Counted from the first letter of the stretch, positions 1 through 9,203 are shown. The stretch is 64,000 nucleotides of DNA from Polynucleobacter sp. MWH-Spelu-300-X4 (GCF_018687515.1 NZ_CP061294.1:62001-126000), one strand, 5' to 3'. Notes: a model not told the origin generated them from the sequence alone. Numbers and translations are program-made.

Positions 1-264
1 GCTAAAAAAGGCCCATTCTGCGAAGTTAGCCTAGTTAAAAAGGTTGAAACTGCAGTAGCCAACAAAGATAAGAAGCCTATCAAGACATGGTCACGCCGTT
101 CGACCATTCTCCCTGACTTCATTGGTCTCACAATCGCCGTTCACAATGGTCGTCAGCATGTACCTGTGTACATCACTGAAAACATGGTTGGACATAAGCT
201 TGGTGAGTTTGCGCTAACGCGCACCTTCAAAGGTCATGCGGCCGACAAGAAAGCTAAGAAGTAA
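1..264 (+). CDS. rpsS: 30S ribosomal protein S19, 5' end cut by window
   Basis: Frame 1 is open from the first base to a TAA at 262-264 and gives 87 residues beginning AKKGPF and ending KKAKK. The core W-SRRSTI and [10 protein letters not shown] segments are typical of S19, which binds 16S rRNA in the 30S head near the A site. The usual length is about 92 residues, so only a few N-terminal residues lie outside the window. Its place directly before rplV matches the S10 operon order. The identification is secure; the start cannot be seen. Confidence 0.97.
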   Translation, partial: AKKGPFCEVSLVKKVETAVANKDKKPIKTWSRRSTILPDFIGLTIAVHNGRQHVPVYITENMVGHKLGEFALTRTFKGHAADKKAKK

Positions 265-273
265 GAGGACGAT

Positions 274-603
274 ATGGAATCTAAAGCTATTCACCGCAGC
301 GCCCGCATTTCTGCGCAAAAAACACGTTTGGTTGCTGACCAAATTCGTGGATTGCCAATTGCTCGCGCTTTAAACATCTTAACTTTCAGCCCTAAAAAAG
401 CTGCTTTCATCATGAAAAAAGTAGTTGAGTCTGCTGTTGCTAATGCAGAGCACAACTCAGGTGCTGATATTGATGAGCTCAAAGTTAAAGCTGTCACAGT
501 AGATAAAGCAACTTCACTTAAGCGTTTCACTGCTCGTGCTAAGGGCCGTGGTAACAAAATTGAAAAGCAAACTTGTCACATTACTGTGACTTTGAGCAAC
601 TAA
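274..603 (+). CDS. rplV: 50S ribosomal protein L22
   Basis: This 109-residue protein has normal L22 length. L22 binds 23S rRNA domains and sends an extended beta-hairpin into the peptide exit tunnel; the basic hairpin is seen around residues 83-98 (ARAKGRGNK). The start is supported by an AGAGG-type ribosome binding site just upstream. It sits 9 nt after rpsS and 9 nt before rpsC, so it is cotranscribed within the S10 operon. Erythromycin-resistance changes in other bacteria map to this hairpin; nothing unusual is seen here. Confidence 0.98.
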   Translation: MESKAIHRSARISAQKTRLVADQIRGLPIARALNILTFSPKKAAFIMKKVVESAVANAEHNSGADIDELKVKAVTVDKATSLKRFTARAKGRGNKIEKQTCHITVTLSN

Positions 604-612
604 GGAAGAGAC

Positions 613-1425
613 ATGGGTCAGAAAATACATCCAACCGGATTTCGTCTCTCGGTAAGCCGTAACTGGACTTCACGCTGGTATGCCAACAGCAACGACTTTG
701 CAAAAATGTTGCAAGAAGACGTTGAAGTACGTAGCTACCTTAAGAAGAAATTAAAAAATGCATCAGTTAGCAAAGTGGTTATCGAGCGTCCTGCAAAGAA
801 CGCAAAGATCACTATCTATAGCTCACGCCCTGGTGTTGTTATTGGTAAAAAAGGCGAAGACATCGAAGTATTGCGCAAAGAATTGCAAAAGCGCATGGGT
901 GTGCCTGTACATGTGAATATTGAAGAAATTCGCAAGCCTGAAGTAGATGCTCAGTTAATTGCTGACTCTATTACTCAACAGCTTGAGAAACGTATCATGT
1001 TCCGTCGTGCGATGAAGCGTGCTATGCAAAGCGCGATGCGCTTAGGCGCTCAAGGTATCAAGATTATGAGTGCAGGCCGTTTAAATGGTGCTGAAATTGC
1101 TCGTACAGAATGGTACCGTGAAGGTCGAGTGCCTCTTCATACATTGAAGGCTGATATTGAGTATGCAACTTCAGAAGCTGAAACAACATACGGCATCATC
1201 GGTGTAAAAGTTTGGGTTTACAAAGGCGACACATTGGGTCGTACTGATGTAAACGCAGTAGCGCCTGCTTCACCAGAAGTAGACCAAGAGAAAAAAGCTC
1301 GTCGACCAGCAACACGTGCACCACGTAAAGCTAAAGAAGACGGCGATAAGCCAGCAGCTGATGCTAAGCCAGCAGTAAAACGCGTGCGCAAAGTAACTAA
1401 GCCTGCTGAGAAGGCTGGAGAATAA
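613..1425 (+). CDS. rpsC: 30S ribosomal protein S3
   Basis: S3 lies at the mRNA entry channel of the 30S head. The N-terminal region is followed by a type II KH domain with the GxxG loop GKKG at about residues 78-81, then the S3 C-terminal domain to about residue 212. The protein is 270 residues against about 233 in E. coli. The excess is a Lys/Pro/Ala-rich disordered tail (about residues 225-270), a feature I recall from Burkholderiales S3 proteins. The start follows a GGAAGAG ribosome binding site. It lies 2 nt before rplP. Confidence 0.98.
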   Translation: MGQKIHPTGFRLSVSRNWTSRWYANSNDFAKMLQEDVEVRSYLKKKLKNASVSKVVIERPAKNAKITIYSSRPGVVIGKKGEDIEVLRKELQKRMGVPVHVNIEEIRKPEVDAQLIADSITQQLEKRIMFRRAMKRAMQSAMRLGAQGIKIMSAGRLNGAEIARTEWYREGRVPLHTLKADIEYATSEAETTYGIIGVKVWVYKGDTLGRTDVNAVAPASPEVDQEKKARRPATRAPRKAKEDGDKPAADAKPAVKRVRKVTKPAEKAGE

Positions 1426-1427
1426 TT

Positions 1428-1844
1428 ATGTTGCAACCAAAACGTCGTAAGTACCGTAAGGAACAAAAAGGTCGCAACACAGGTGTTGCGACTCGCGGAA
1501 GTAGCGTGTCTTTTGGAGACTTTGGTTTGAAAGCTGTTGGTCGTGGTCGATTAACTGCTCGTCAAATTGAGGCTGCTCGTCGCGCAATGACTCGTCACAT
1601 TAAACGTGGTGGTCGTATTTGGATCCGAATTTTCCCGGACAAGCCGATTTCACAAAAGCCTGCAGAAGTTCGTATGGGTAACGGTAAAGGTAACCCAGAG
1701 TACTACGTAGCTGAAATCCAACCGGGTAAAGTTTTGTATGAGATGGATGGTGTAGACGAAGTATTGGCGCGTGAGGCATTTAGACTTGCTGCCGCTAAGT
1801 TGCCTATTCAAACTACATTTGTTGTGCGCCAAATCGGCGCCTAA
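1428..1844 (+). CDS. rplP: 50S ribosomal protein L16
   Basis: L16 helps form the A-site side of the peptidyl transferase centre and binds 5S/23S rRNA. The 138-residue product starts [15 protein letters not shown] and contains the conserved GxGKG segment ([11 protein letters not shown]) near residue 85. Length equals the family norm. Only 2 nt separate it from rpsC, which suggests translational coupling. A GGAG motif in the end of rpsC serves as ribosome binding site. Confidence 0.98.
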   Translation: MLQPKRRKYRKEQKGRNTGVATRGSSVSFGDFGLKAVGRGRLTARQIEAARRAMTRHIKRGGRIWIRIFPDKPISQKPAEVRMGNGKGNPEYYVAEIQPGKVLYEMDGVDEVLAREAFRLAAAKLPIQTTFVVRQIGA

Positions 1845-1859
1845 TCTGGACGGGACAAA

Positions 1860-2054
1860 ATGAAAGCTTCTGATTTAAACGCTAAAGACGTTAAATCTTT
1901 AAACCAAGAGCTATCTGAGTTGCTTAAGGCGCAATTTAAGTTGCGTATGCAAAAAGCGACTCAGCAGCTTCAAGATAGTAGCCAATTAGGCAAAGTAAAG
2001 CGCGATATCGCTCGTGTTAAGACTGTTATTGCTCAGAAAGCGAGCCAAAAATGA
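1860..2054 (+). CDS. rpmC: 50S ribosomal protein L29
   Basis: This 64-residue, highly alpha-helical protein matches L29 (usual length about 63), a two-helix protein at the exit-tunnel rim near L23 that contributes to the docking area for trigger factor and SRP. The characteristic [10 protein letters not shown] stretch lies in the first helix. The stop overlaps the rpsQ start by 4 nt (ATGA), a sign of coupled translation. Confidence 0.97.
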   Translation: MKASDLNAKDVKSLNQELSELLKAQFKLRMQKATQQLQDSSQLGKVKRDIARVKTVIAQKASQK

Positions 2055-2320
2055 CTGAAACAAAAAAATCTTTGCGCCGCACTTTGATCGGTCGCGTAGT
2101 TAGCGACAAGATGCAAAAGACTGTAACTGTGTTGGTTGAGCGTCGTGTAAAGCATCCTTTGTATGGCAAATATGTTGCTAAATCAAAGAAATACCATGCG
2201 CATGACGAAACAAATCAGTTCAAAGCTGGTGATACGGTTGAGATTGCAGAATCTAAGCCAATTTCACGTAGCAAGTCTTGGGTTGTTACACGTTTAGTGC
2301 AAGCAGCTAAAGGCATTTAA
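2051..2320 (+). CDS. rpsQ: 30S ribosomal protein S17
   Basis: S17 is an OB-fold primary 16S rRNA-binding protein. The 89-residue product shows the family sequence [16 protein letters not shown] in the first strands and the KYHAHDE loop around residue 55. It overlaps rpmC by 4 nt. It is the last gene of the S10-type transcription unit: the next gene, rplN, is 180 nt away and has its own promoter, the same boundary as in E. coli between the S10 and spc operons. Confidence 0.98.
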   Translation: MTETKKSLRRTLIGRVVSDKMQKTVTVLVERRVKHPLYGKYVAKSKKYHAHDETNQFKAGDTVEIAESKPISRSKSWVVTRLVQAAKGI

Positions 2321-2337
2321 AAAGTGAAAAAACGGGC

Positions 2338-2366
2338 TTGCAAATCACTTGCAGGCCTGTTATAGT
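2338..2366 (+). promoter_or_regulatory. sigma70 promoter of the spc operon
   Basis: TTGCAA at 2338-2343 and TATAGT at 2361-2366 are separated by 17 bp. Both hexamers are close to consensus and the site lies in the only large gap (180 bp) of the ribosomal block, at the point where E. coli has Pspc. The expected start of transcription is about 2373. An imperfect inverted repeat (2332-2343 with 2349-2360, two G-T wobbles) overlaps the promoter. Confidence 0.75.
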
Positions 2367-2372
2367 AGTGGG

Positions 2373-2500
2373 CTCTCCGCGGTTGATTGCGGCGAGAAAT
2401 TTATTCAGTAGTACAAATCCGGGGTTTTAGCTGCAAAGCGACGGGCCCCTCAACGGAACCAAGACTGAATGCCTATGGCGCTCAAGTTGGGGATAAAAAG
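2373..2500 (+). promoter_or_regulatory. structured 5' leader of rplN (candidate ribosomal-protein leader RNA)
   Basis: Seen in sequence: hairpin 1, CTCTCCGC 2373-2380 with GCGGCGAG 2389-2396 (one mismatch). A long-range stem ATTCAGT 2403-2409 with ACTGAAT 2464-2470. Inside it GGGG 2421-2424 with CCCC 2446-2449, extended by three T-G wobbles, capped by GCT-GCAA-AGC (2430-2439), a GNRA-type tetraloop. A competing hairpin TGA..GCC-TAT-GGC..TCA (2466-2484) uses the same bases as the long-range stem. The GGGGA ribosome binding site at 2489-2493 could pair with the CCCC. I infer autoregulation of spc translation; the ligand, if any, is unknown. Confidence 0.5.
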
Positions 2501-2869
2501 ATGATTCAAACTGAAAGCAGACTAGAGGTTGCCGATAATACCGGTGCCCGCGAAGTGTTGTGCATCAAGGTGCTCGGTGGTTCAAAACGCCGTTATGCAA
2601 GCATTGGTGACATCATTAAAGTGACGGTAAAAGATGCCGCGCCGCGTGGACGTGTTAAAAAAGGCGATATTTATAACGCAGTCGTAGTACGTACTGCTAA
2701 GGGTGTACGCCGTCCTGATGGCTCACTTATTAAATTTGATTCTAATGCGGCCGTTTTGCTAAATGCAAAACTAGAGCCAATTGGAACACGTATTTTCGGG
2801 CCAGTAACGCGTGAATTGCGTACTGAGCGCTTCATGAAAATCGTTTCTCTCGCTCCAGAAGTTATTTAA
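2501..2869 (+). CDS. rplN: 50S ribosomal protein L14
   Basis: L14 is a beta-barrel 50S protein that contacts 16S rRNA across the subunit interface and binds the silencing factor RsfS. I start it at the ATG at 2501 ([16 protein letters not shown]), which gives 122 residues, the family length. The reading frame is open upstream to 2387, but that stretch is the transcribed leader and has no L14 similarity. GGGGA at 2489-2493 is the ribosome binding site, 7 nt from the ATG. It is the first gene of the spc operon. Confidence 0.98.
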   Translation: MIQTESRLEVADNTGAREVLCIKVLGGSKRRYASIGDIIKVTVKDAAPRGRVKKGDIYNAVVVRTAKGVRRPDGSLIKFDSNAAVLLNAKLEPIGTRIFGPVTRELRTERFMKIVSLAPEVI

Positions 2870-2878
2870 GAGGTCGAT

Positions 2879-3187
2879 ATGAATAAGATTCGTAAAGGCG
2901 ACCAAGTAATTGTAATTACTGGCCGCGATAAAGGAAAAAAAGGCACAGTTACACAGATTCTTGACGGCAAATTGCTAGTTGAGGGTGTAAATGTGTACAA
3001 GAAAAACGTTAAGCCAAATCCAGCGACTGGCGCTACAGGCGGTGTAGTTGATAAAACTATGCCAATCGAAGTGTCTAACGTTGCATTGGTTGACGCAAAC
3101 GGCAAACCTTCTCGCGTTGGCATTAAAGAAGCTGACGGCAAGAAAGTTCGTTACCTCAAGACAACTGGCGCTGTATTAGCCGCCTAA
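2879..3187 (+). CDS. rplX: 50S ribosomal protein L24
   Basis: The 102-residue protein has an N-terminal KOW motif (residues 4-32, [17 protein letters not shown]), the hallmark of L24, an early 50S assembly initiator that binds the 5' end of 23S rRNA. Length is within one or two residues of the family norm. The AGAGG ribosome binding site lies 5 nt before ATG, and the spacing to rplN is 9 nt. Confidence 0.98.
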   Translation: MNKIRKGDQVIVITGRDKGKKGTVTQILDGKLLVEGVNVYKKNVKPNPATGATGGVVDKTMPIEVSNVALVDANGKPSRVGIKEADGKKVRYLKTTGAVLAA

Positions 3188-3204
3188 GCCGAGGATAAAT
3201 AAAT

Positions 3205-3747
3205 ATGTCAGCACGTTTACAAAGCTTCTATAAAGAAAAAGTTGCAGCAGACTTGATGAAAAAGTTTGGCTACAAATCTGTTATGGAAGTTCCACGTATC
3301 ACTAAGATCACATTGAACATGGGTTTGGGTGAAGCGATTAATGATAAAAAAGTTATTGAGCATGCAGTTGGTGACTTAACAAAGATTGCCGGCCAAAAGC
3401 CAGTTGTAACTAAAGCGCGTAAAGCGATTGCGGGTTTCAAGATCCGTCAAGGTTACCCAATTGGCGCGATGGTTACATTGCGTGGTCAGACTATGTATGA
3501 ATTCCTAGATCGTTTTATTACGGTTGCATTGCCACGTGTTCGCGACTTCCGCGGTATCTCTGGTAAAGCATTCGACGGTCGTGGCAATTACAACATCGGT
3601 GTTAAAGAGCAGATTATTTTCCCTGAGATCGAGTACGACAAAATCGACGCGCTCCGTGGTTTAAATATCAGCATTACAACAACAGCTAAATCTGACGACG
3701 AAGCAAAAGCTTTGTTATCAGCATTTAAATTCCCATTCCGCAATTAA
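3205..3747 (+). CDS. rplE: 50S ribosomal protein L5
   Basis: L5 binds 5S rRNA in the central protuberance and touches P-site tRNA. The 180-residue product has the L5 signatures [11 protein letters not shown] near residue 30 and [19 protein letters not shown] near residue 112. Length matches the family. In E. coli S8 represses the spc operon by binding mRNA around the start of this gene; I did not find a convincing copy of that site by eye here. The ATG is preceded by a GAGGATAAATAA spacer. Confidence 0.98.
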   Translation: MSARLQSFYKEKVAADLMKKFGYKSVMEVPRITKITLNMGLGEAINDKKVIEHAVGDLTKIAGQKPVVTKARKAIAGFKIRQGYPIGAMVTLRGQTMYEFLDRFITVALPRVRDFRGISGKAFDGRGNYNIGVKEQIIFPEIEYDKIDALRGLNISITTTAKSDDEAKALLSAFKFPFRN

Positions 3748-3756
3748 GAGGTCATC

Positions 3757-4062
3757 GTGGCTAAATTAGCATTGATTGAACGCGAAAAGAAGCGCACAAA
3801 GACAGTCGCTAAGTACGCAGCAAAGCGTGCAGAGTTGAAGGCGATTATTGATGACGTCTCAAAAAGCGAAGAAGAACGTTATGAAGCTCGTTTGAAATTA
3901 CAACAGCTTCCACGTAACGCAAGTCCAACTCGTCAGCGTAATCGCTGCGCATTAACTGGCCGTCCACGCGGCACGTTCCGCAAGTTCGGCTTGGCCCGTA
4001 GCAAAATCCGTGAAATCGCCTTCCGTGGCGAGATCCCTGGTGTAACCAAGGCCAGCTGGTAA
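3757..4062 (+). CDS. rpsN: 30S ribosomal protein S14 (zinc-independent long form)
   Basis: S14 sits in the 30S head next to S3 and S10. The 101-residue product is the long C- form: it has the conserved [12 protein letters not shown] segment but no CxxC-CxxC zinc ribbon. The start is GTG at 3757 behind an AGAGG ribosome binding site; there is no ATG alternative at the family N-terminus ([13 protein letters not shown]). It lies 9 nt after rplE. Confidence 0.97.
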   Translation: MAKLALIEREKKRTKTVAKYAAKRAELKAIIDDVSKSEEERYEARLKLQQLPRNASPTRQRNRCALTGRPRGTFRKFGLARSKIREIAFRGEIPGVTKASW

Positions 4063-4085
4063 GCGGCGAAAGATTAGGAGAGAAC

Positions 4086-4481
4086 ATGAGTATCAGCGAT
4101 CCAATCGCCGACATGCTGACGAGAATTCGTAACGCGCAAGCGGTACAGAAGACAAACGTCGCCATGCCTTCTTCCAAGCTCAAAGTAGCAATTGCTAACG
4201 TCTTGAAAGACGAAGGCTACATTGACAGCTTTGAAATTGCTGGAGAAGCGGCAAAACCTGTATTAAATATCAGCCTGAAGTATTACGCAGGTCGTCCAGT
4301 TATTGAGCGCATTCAACGCGTATCAACACCTGGTTTGCGTATCTACAAAGGACGCCATGACATTCCTAAGGTATTGGACGGTCTTGGTGTGGCAATCATT
4401 TCTACGCCACAAGGCGTGATGACTGATCGTAAAGCTCGCGCTATTGGCGTGGGTGGCGAAGTTATCTGCTACGTAGCTTAA
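4086..4481 (+). CDS. rpsH: 30S ribosomal protein S8
   Basis: S8 is a primary 16S rRNA-binding protein of the central domain and, in enterobacteria, the repressor of the spc operon. The 131-residue sequence begins [18 protein letters not shown] and ends with the family motif [14 protein letters not shown] ribosome binding site precedes the ATG. It could bind the structured leader found before rplN, but that is speculation. Confidence 0.98.
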   Translation: MSISDPIADMLTRIRNAQAVQKTNVAMPSSKLKVAIANVLKDEGYIDSFEIAGEAAKPVLNISLKYYAGRPVIERIQRVSTPGLRIYKGRHDIPKVLDGLGVAIISTPQGVMTDRKARAIGVGGEVICYVA

Positions 4482-4496
4482 TAGGGGAGAACGAAG

Positions 4497-5030
4497 ATGT
4501 CACGAGTCGGTAAAAGCCCTATTGAGTTGCCAAAAGGCGCAGACGTTCAAATTGCTGCAGACCAAGTTACTGTAAAAGGTCCTTTGGGTACTTTGTCTCA
4601 CACTTTGCATCCGCTAGTTGGTTTGGAGCAAAAAGAAGGTGTGTTGCAAGTTATTTGCAAAGACGAATCTGCAGAATCAAATGCACTATCAGGTACTACA
4701 CGCGCATTAGTTAGCAATATGGTTAAAGGCGTTACAACAGGCTTTGAGCGCAAGCTTAGCTTGGTTGGCGTTGGATACCGTGCGTCAGTTCAAGGTAACG
4801 CATTGAAATTGCAATTAGGTTTCTCACATGATGTGATTCATGATTTGCCAGCAGGTGTTAAGGCAGAGACTCCATCACAAACTGAGATCATTATTAAGGG
4901 TGCCAACAAGCAACAGGTTGGCCAGGTAGCTGCTGAAGTTCGCGCATACCGTCCACCAGAGCCTTATAAAGGTAAGGGTGTTCGTTATGTGGATGAAGTG
5001 GTTCGCCTCAAAGAAACCAAGAAGAAGTAA
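4497..5030 (+). CDS. rplF: 50S ribosomal protein L6
   Basis: L6 consists of two repeated alpha/beta domains and lies near the factor-binding site at the base of the L7/L12 stalk. The product is exactly 177 residues, as in E. coli, starting [14 protein letters not shown] and carrying the second-domain motif [12 protein letters not shown] near residue 150. It is preceded by a GGGGAG ribosome binding site and lies between rpsH and rplR as expected. Confidence 0.98.
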   Translation: MSRVGKSPIELPKGADVQIAADQVTVKGPLGTLSHTLHPLVGLEQKEGVLQVICKDESAESNALSGTTRALVSNMVKGVTTGFERKLSLVGVGYRASVQGNALKLQLGFSHDVIHDLPAGVKAETPSQTEIIIKGANKQQVGQVAAEVRAYRPPEPYKGKGVRYVDEVVRLKETKKK

Positions 5031-5042
5031 TCGGGGTTAGAT

Positions 5043-5399
5043 ATGAACAAAAAAGAAACACGAGTTCGCCGCGCCCGCCAAACACGCATCAGAATTGCGG
5101 AACAATTGGCGCATCGTTTGTCGATTCATCGCTCGAACCAGCATATCTTTGCTCAGCTTTACAGCCCTTGTGGCACCAAAGTTCTTGCTTCAGCTTCTAC
5201 TATGGAAGCGGATATCAGCAAAGCATTGAACGGCAATGGTGGCAACAGTGCTGCAGCCCAGCAAATTGGCAAAATCATCGCCGAGCGCGCTATCAAGGCG
5301 GGTGTTACAGAAGTAGCATTCGACCGCTCAGGCTTCCGTTATCACGGCCGCGTGAAAGCGCTGGCAGAGGCTGCGCGTGAAGCCGGCCTCAAGTTCTGA
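5043..5399 (+). CDS. rplR: 50S ribosomal protein L18
   Basis: L18 binds 5S rRNA together with L5. The 118-residue product has the basic N-terminus ([13 protein letters not shown]) and the C-terminal [16 protein letters not shown] signature. Length equals the family norm. It is 12 nt from rplF and 23 nt from rpsE within the spc operon. Confidence 0.98.
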   Translation: MNKKETRVRRARQTRIRIAEQLAHRLSIHRSNQHIFAQLYSPCGTKVLASASTMEADISKALNGNGGNSAAAQQIGKIIAERAIKAGVTEVAFDRSGFRYHGRVKALAEAAREAGLKF

Positions 5400-5422
5400 T
5401 CGCATAGGGTCAAGGAAATAAC

Positions 5423-5941
5423 ATGGCAAAGATGCAAAATAAGGTTCAATCTGAAGAGCGTGACGATGGTCTACGCGAGAAGATGATTGCTGTTAACCGC
5501 GTAACTAAAGTGGTTAAAGGTGGTCGTATTCTTGGTTTCGCTGCACTTACTGTAGTAGGTGATGGTGATGGTGGCATCGGTATGGGTAAGGGCAAATCAA
5601 AAGAGGTGCCTGTAGCTGTACAGAAAGCAATGGACGAAGCACGTCGCAAGATGTTCAAAGTTTCTTTACGTAGTGGCACATTGCAACACACAGTAGTTGG
5701 TGAGCATGGCGCGTCACGCGTTTTGATTTCTCCAGCTAAAGAAGGTACTGGCGTTATTGCTGGTGGCCCAATGCGTGCTGTATTTGATGTGATGGGTATT
5801 ACGAACGTGGTTGCAAAATCACTTGGTTCAACAAACCCATACAACATGGTTCGTGCAACTTTAGACGGTTTACGTAAGATGAGCACTCCTTCAGAAATCG
5901 CTGCTAAACGTGGCAAAACTGTAGAGGAGATTCTAGGTTAA
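5423..5941 (+). CDS. rpsE: 30S ribosomal protein S5
   Basis: S5 lies at the mRNA entry site and influences decoding accuracy. The 172-residue product shows the N-terminal double-stranded RNA-binding-like domain ([12 protein letters not shown] near residue 24, then [11 protein letters not shown] near residue 54) and the C-terminal [13 protein letters not shown] segment near residue 108. An AAGGAA ribosome binding site precedes ATG. It is slightly longer than E. coli S5 (167) because of a charged N-terminus. Confidence 0.98.
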   Translation: MAKMQNKVQSEERDDGLREKMIAVNRVTKVVKGGRILGFAALTVVGDGDGGIGMGKGKSKEVPVAVQKAMDEARRKMFKVSLRSGTLQHTVVGEHGASRVLISPAKEGTGVIAGGPMRAVFDVMGITNVVAKSLGSTNPYNMVRATLDGLRKMSTPSEIAAKRGKTVEEILG

Positions 5942-5958
5942 TCGCCTGGAGGATGAAT

Positions 5959-6135
5959 ATGAGCACAGTAAAAATTCAACTTGTACGTAGCCTTATTGCT
6001 ACACGTGAAGATCATCGCGCAACAGTTCGTGGCTTAGGTTTGCGTCGCGTGAACTCTGTTTCTGAATTGCAAGACACGCCAGCTGTACGCGGCATGATTA
6101 ATAAAGTGTCTTACTTGGTAAAAGTAATCAAGTAA
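5959..6135 (+). CDS. rpmD: 50S ribosomal protein L30
   Basis: L30 is a small 50S protein. Two ATGs are in frame, at 5953 and 5959. The strong ribosome binding site TGGAGG ends at 5952, leaving no spacing for the first and 6 nt for the second, so I choose 5959 ([11 protein letters not shown]), giving 58 residues, the usual length. The conserved GLGLRRVNS motif is at about residues 26-34. It lies between rpsE and rplO. Confidence 0.96.
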   Translation: MSTVKIQLVRSLIATREDHRATVRGLGLRRVNSVSELQDTPAVRGMINKVSYLVKVIK

Positions 6136-6150
6136 TACTTAGGATAGGTT

Positions 6151-6591
6151 ATGGAACTTAATAAAATTAAACCAGCAGAAGGTGCTAAGCACGCTAAGCG
6201 TCGCGTAGGTCGTGGCATCGGTTCTGGCTTGGGTAAAACAGCTGGCCGTGGTCATAAAGGTCAAAAGTCACGTTCAGGCGGCTTCCATAAAGTTGGTTTC
6301 GAGGGCGGTCAAATGCCTTTGTACCGTCGTTTGCCAAAGCGTGGTTTTATTTCTCTAAGCAAGCAATTTGATGGTCAAGTAACTTTGGCTGATTTACAAA
6401 AGCTTGGTTTAGCTGAAGTTGACTTGGTTGCTTTGAAGCAAAATGGTCTTGTTTCTGGTTTGACAAAATCTGTAAAGATTATCAAAACAGGTGAGCTTTC
6501 AATCGCTGTTACTGTTCGTGGTCTACAAGCAACTGCTGGTGCAAAAGCAGCTGTTGAAGCCGCTGGCGGTAAATTCGTTGAAGCTGCTTAA
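6151..6591 (+). CDS. rplO: 50S ribosomal protein L15
   Basis: L15 is a late-assembling 50S protein with a long basic N-terminal extension. The 146-residue product has the glycine/arginine-rich segment [21 protein letters not shown] (about residues 17-37, written here in part) and the [17 protein letters not shown] signature. It directly precedes secY, as in nearly all bacteria. Confidence 0.98.
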   Translation: MELNKIKPAEGAKHAKRRVGRGIGSGLGKTAGRGHKGQKSRSGGFHKVGFEGGQMPLYRRLPKRGFISLSKQFDGQVTLADLQKLGLAEVDLVALKQNGLVSGLTKSVKIIKTGELSIAVTVRGLQATAGAKAAVEAAGGKFVEAA

Positions 6592-6609
6592 TAAGGTCTA
6601 TTAGTACAA

Positions 6610-7947
6610 ATGGCCATTGCTACTCCAAACGCATCTAGCTTGAAATCAGGAAGCAAGTTCGCCGACTTACGTCGTCGCTTGATGTTCTTGGTTTTGGCTT
6701 TGATCGTTTATCGCATTGGCGCGCATATTCCGGTTCCTGGTATTGATCCTGACCAGTTGGCGCAATTATTTAATACCCAAAGTGGCGGTATTCTAGGTAT
6801 GTTTAACCTGTTTTCAGGTGGCGCATTATCAAGATTTACTGTATTCGCTTTGGGAATCATGCCTTACATTTCTGCATCGATCATCATGCAGTTGTTAACA
6901 ATTGTTTTGCCAACACTTGAAGCACTCAAAAAAGAAGGTGCTGGCGGACAGAAAAAAATTACGCAATACACACGCTATGGCACTGTTGTTCTAGCAACAT
7001 TCCAAGCTTTGGGTATCGCAATTGCATTAGAAGCTCAGCCAGGTTTGGTTATTGATCCAGGTTTTGCTTTCCGTATCAACACAGTGATTACTTTAGTGAC
7101 TGGCACGATGTTCTTAATGTGGCTTGGTGAGCAAATTACAGAGCGTGGTTTAGGTAACGGTATTTCAATCATTATTTTTGGCGGTATTGCTGCAGGTTTA
7201 CCTAATGCATTGGGTGGCTTATTTGAGCTAGTAAGAACTGGTTCTATGAGCGTTGTTTCTGCAATGTTAATTGTTGTGATCGTTGCAGCAGTAACTTATT
7301 TCGTAGTATTTGTTGAGCGTGGCCAACGCCGTGTATTGGTTAACTACGCTAAGCGTCAAGTTGGTAATAAGGTATATGGCGGTCAGTCTTCTCACTTGCC
7401 ATTGAAGTTAAATATGGCTGGTGTTATTCCCCCAATTTTTGCTTCTTCAATTATTTTGTTCCCAGCAACGATTGCGGGTTGGTTTACAGCGGGTGACACA
7501 ACAAACCCAGTAACTTTATTTATTAAAAACTTGGCAGCGACATTATCGCCAGGTCAGCCTGTATATATTTTGATGTATGCATTGGCAATTGTTTTCTTCT
7601 GTTTTTTCTATACTGCCATGGTTTTCAATAGCAGAGAAACTGCAGATAACTTGAAAAAGAGTGGTGCTTTTGTTCCTGGAATTCGTCCAGGTGATCAAAC
7701 AGCACGCTATATCGACAGAATTTTGACTCGTCTGACTTTAGCGGGCGCAGCATATATGGTTTTGGTTTGTTTATTGCCAGAGTTTTTAGTGTTACGTTGG
7801 AATGTGCCTTTCTATTTCGGCGGAACATCGCTCCTCATCATCGTAGTGGTAACAATGGACTTCATGGCTCAAGTTCAGTCTTACATGATGCAGCAGCAAT
7901 ACGATTCACTATTGAAGAAAGCCAACTTCAAAATGGGTAACTCATAA
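6610..7947 (+). CDS. secY: Protein translocase subunit SecY
   Basis: SecY is the ten-helix channel of the SecYEG translocon in the inner membrane. The 445-residue product has family length and the signatures [14 protein letters not shown] (helix 2 region) and the cytoplasmic C4/C5 loops including [23 protein letters not shown]. Hydrophobic segments run through the whole protein. A weak AAGG lies upstream of the ATG. It closes the spc block and is followed after 5 nt by infA. Confidence 0.98.
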   Translation: MAIATPNASSLKSGSKFADLRRRLMFLVLALIVYRIGAHIPVPGIDPDQLAQLFNTQSGGILGMFNLFSGGALSRFTVFALGIMPYISASIIMQLLTIVLPTLEALKKEGAGGQKKITQYTRYGTVVLATFQALGIAIALEAQPGLVIDPGFAFRINTVITLVTGTMFLMWLGEQITERGLGNGISIIIFGGIAAGLPNALGGLFELVRTGSMSVVSAMLIVVIVAAVTYFVVFVERGQRRVLVNYAKRQVGNKVYGGQSSHLPLKLNMAGVIPPIFASSIILFPATIAGWFTAGDTTNPVTLFIKNLAATLSPGQPVYILMYALAIVFFCFFYTAMVFNSRETADNLKKSGAFVPGIRPGDQTARYIDRILTRLTLAGAAYMVLVCLLPEFLVLRWNVPFYFGGTSLLIIVVVTMDFMAQVQSYMMQQQYDSLLKKANFKMGNS

Positions 7948-7952
7948 GCTAT

Positions 7953-8171
7953 ATGGCAAAAGATGATGTCATTCAAATGGCTGGTGAGGTTGTAGAAAAC
8001 TTGCCTAACGCAATGTTCCGCGTGAAGTTAGAAAACGGACACGTTGTTTTGGGTCATATCTCAGGAAAAATGCGCATGCACTATATACGTATTCTTCCTG
8101 GCGACAAAGTTACTGTGGAGTTAACTCCATATGACTTGTCAAAAGCGCGAATTGTGTTCCGCGCGAAGTAG
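7953..8171 (+). CDS. infA: Translation initiation factor IF-1
   Basis: The 72-residue OB-fold protein [19 protein letters not shown]... is IF-1, which binds the 30S A site during initiation and assists IF-2 and IF-3. The [22 protein letters not shown] core is intact. Placement between secY and rpmJ is the arrangement I recall from betaproteobacteria; E. coli has infA elsewhere. Confidence 0.97.
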   Translation: MAKDDVIQMAGEVVENLPNAMFRVKLENGHVVLGHISGKMRMHYIRILPGDKVTVELTPYDLSKARIVFRAK

Positions 8172-8198
8172 TAACTAATTGTATAGAAGAGGTTAATT

Positions 8199-8315
8199 AT
8201 GAAAGTTTTGGCATCCGTAAAGTGTATCTGCCGCAACTGCAAGATTATTAAACGCAAGCGCGTGGTTCGAGTGATCTGTTCATCAGATGCTCGTCATAAG
8301 CAGCGTCAAGGTTAA
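8199..8315 (+). CDS. rpmJ: 50S ribosomal protein L36 (zinc-binding form)
   Basis: A 38-codon gene starting MKVLASVKC, with Cys11, Cys14, Cys27 and His33 forming the C+ zinc-ribbon pattern (CRNC...C...H) of L36. It ends HKQRQG, the family C-terminus. The AGAAGAGG ribosome binding site is 7-9 nt before the ATG. It lies between infA and rpsM, the usual place. L36 binds 23S rRNA near the L7/L12 stalk base. Confidence 0.96.
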   Translation: MKVLASVKCICRNCKIIKRKRVVRVICSSDARHKQRQG

Positions 8316-8333
8316 TAAAAAGGAACGTTACAC

Positions 8334-8699
8334 ATGGCACGTATTGCTGGGGTAAATATCCCTAATCACCAACACACCGTTATTGGTTTAACTGCTATTT
8401 TTGGCATTGGTAACTCACTTGCTCGCAAAATTTGCGCAGCATCAGGTGTTGCTATCGATAAAAAAGTTAAAGATCTTAACGATGCTGACTTAGAAAAGCT
8501 TCGTGAAGAAGTAGGCAAATTCACTGTAGAAGGTGATTTGCGTCGTGAAGTGACAATGAACATTAAGCGCCTAATGGACTTGGGTTGCTACCGTGGTCTG
8601 CGTCATCGCAAAGGCTTGCCGATGCGCGGTCAACGTACTCGTACGAATGCTCGTACGCGTAAAGGTCCGCGTAAAGCCGGTATCGCACTTAAGAAATAA
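8334..8699 (+). CDS. rpsM: 30S ribosomal protein S13
   Basis: S13 forms intersubunit bridges at the top of the 30S head and touches P-site tRNA with its C-terminal tail. The 121-residue product has the helix-two-turn-helix segment, the [17 protein letters not shown] signature near residue 86 and a basic tail ([12 protein letters not shown]). In E. coli it starts the alpha operon; here only 18 nt separate it from rpmJ and I see no promoter or S4-type pseudoknot. Confidence 0.98.
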   Translation: MARIAGVNIPNHQHTVIGLTAIFGIGNSLARKICAASGVAIDKKVKDLNDADLEKLREEVGKFTVEGDLRREVTMNIKRLMDLGCYRGLRHRKGLPMRGQRTRTNARTRKGPRKAGIALKK

Positions 8700-8715
8700 T
8701 TAGGAAAAGCTGAAC

Positions 8716-9117
8716 ATGGCAAAACCACAACAAAATAACGCGGCTCGCGCCCGTAAAAAAGTTAAAAAGAATATTGCGGACGGCATTGCGCACGTACACG
8801 CATCATTCAATAACACTATCGTGACTATCACTGATCGCCAAGGCAATGCGTTGTCATGGGCTACATCTGGTGGTCAAGGTTTTAAAGGCTCACGTAAATC
8901 TACACCGTTTGCTGCTCAGGTTGCTGCTGAAGTTGCTGGCCGTGCTGCGATTGAGTGTGGCATCAAGAATTTGGCAGTTGAGATCAAGGGCCCAGGTCCT
9001 GGTCGTGAATCAGCTGTTCGTGCCTTGAATGCTCTTGGCATCAAGATCACGGAAATTCAGGACGTAACACCGGTTCCACATAACGGTTGCCGTCCTCCAA
9101 AGCGTCGTCGTATCTAA
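8716..9117 (+). CDS. rpsK: 30S ribosomal protein S11
   Basis: S11 lies on the 30S platform near the mRNA exit. The 133-residue product has the family core [19 protein letters not shown] and ends with [17 protein letters not shown], the conserved S11 C-terminus. A GGAAAAG ribosome binding site precedes the ATG. It lies between rpsM and rpsD in the alpha block. Confidence 0.98.
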   Translation: MAKPQQNNAARARKKVKKNIADGIAHVHASFNNTIVTITDRQGNALSWATSGGQGFKGSRKSTPFAAQVAAEVAGRAAIECGIKNLAVEIKGPGPGRESAVRALNALGIKITEIQDVTPVPHNGCRPPKRRRI

Positions 9118-9203
9118 TTTTATTAATCAAGACCACTGTCCATCGCTAGTACAGGGTGGACTCACCATCAGTTCTCGGACTGAAGGCAAAGAAAGGAAAA
9201 ATC

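Noticed and set aside
2387-2500. N-terminal extension of L14 by 38 residues
   Set aside because: The frame is open, but it lies in the transcribed leader, has no L14 similarity, and an ATG with a good ribosome binding site at 2501 gives the family length.
5168-5380. 70-residue open frame inside rplR
   Set aside because: It is an alternative frame of a well-identified ribosomal gene with no ribosome binding site or plausible composition.
9156-9203. 16-residue extension of S4 from an upstream GTG
   Set aside because: S4 proteins begin MARYxGPK; the GTG at 9204 has AAAGGAAAAA upstream and gives 207 residues.
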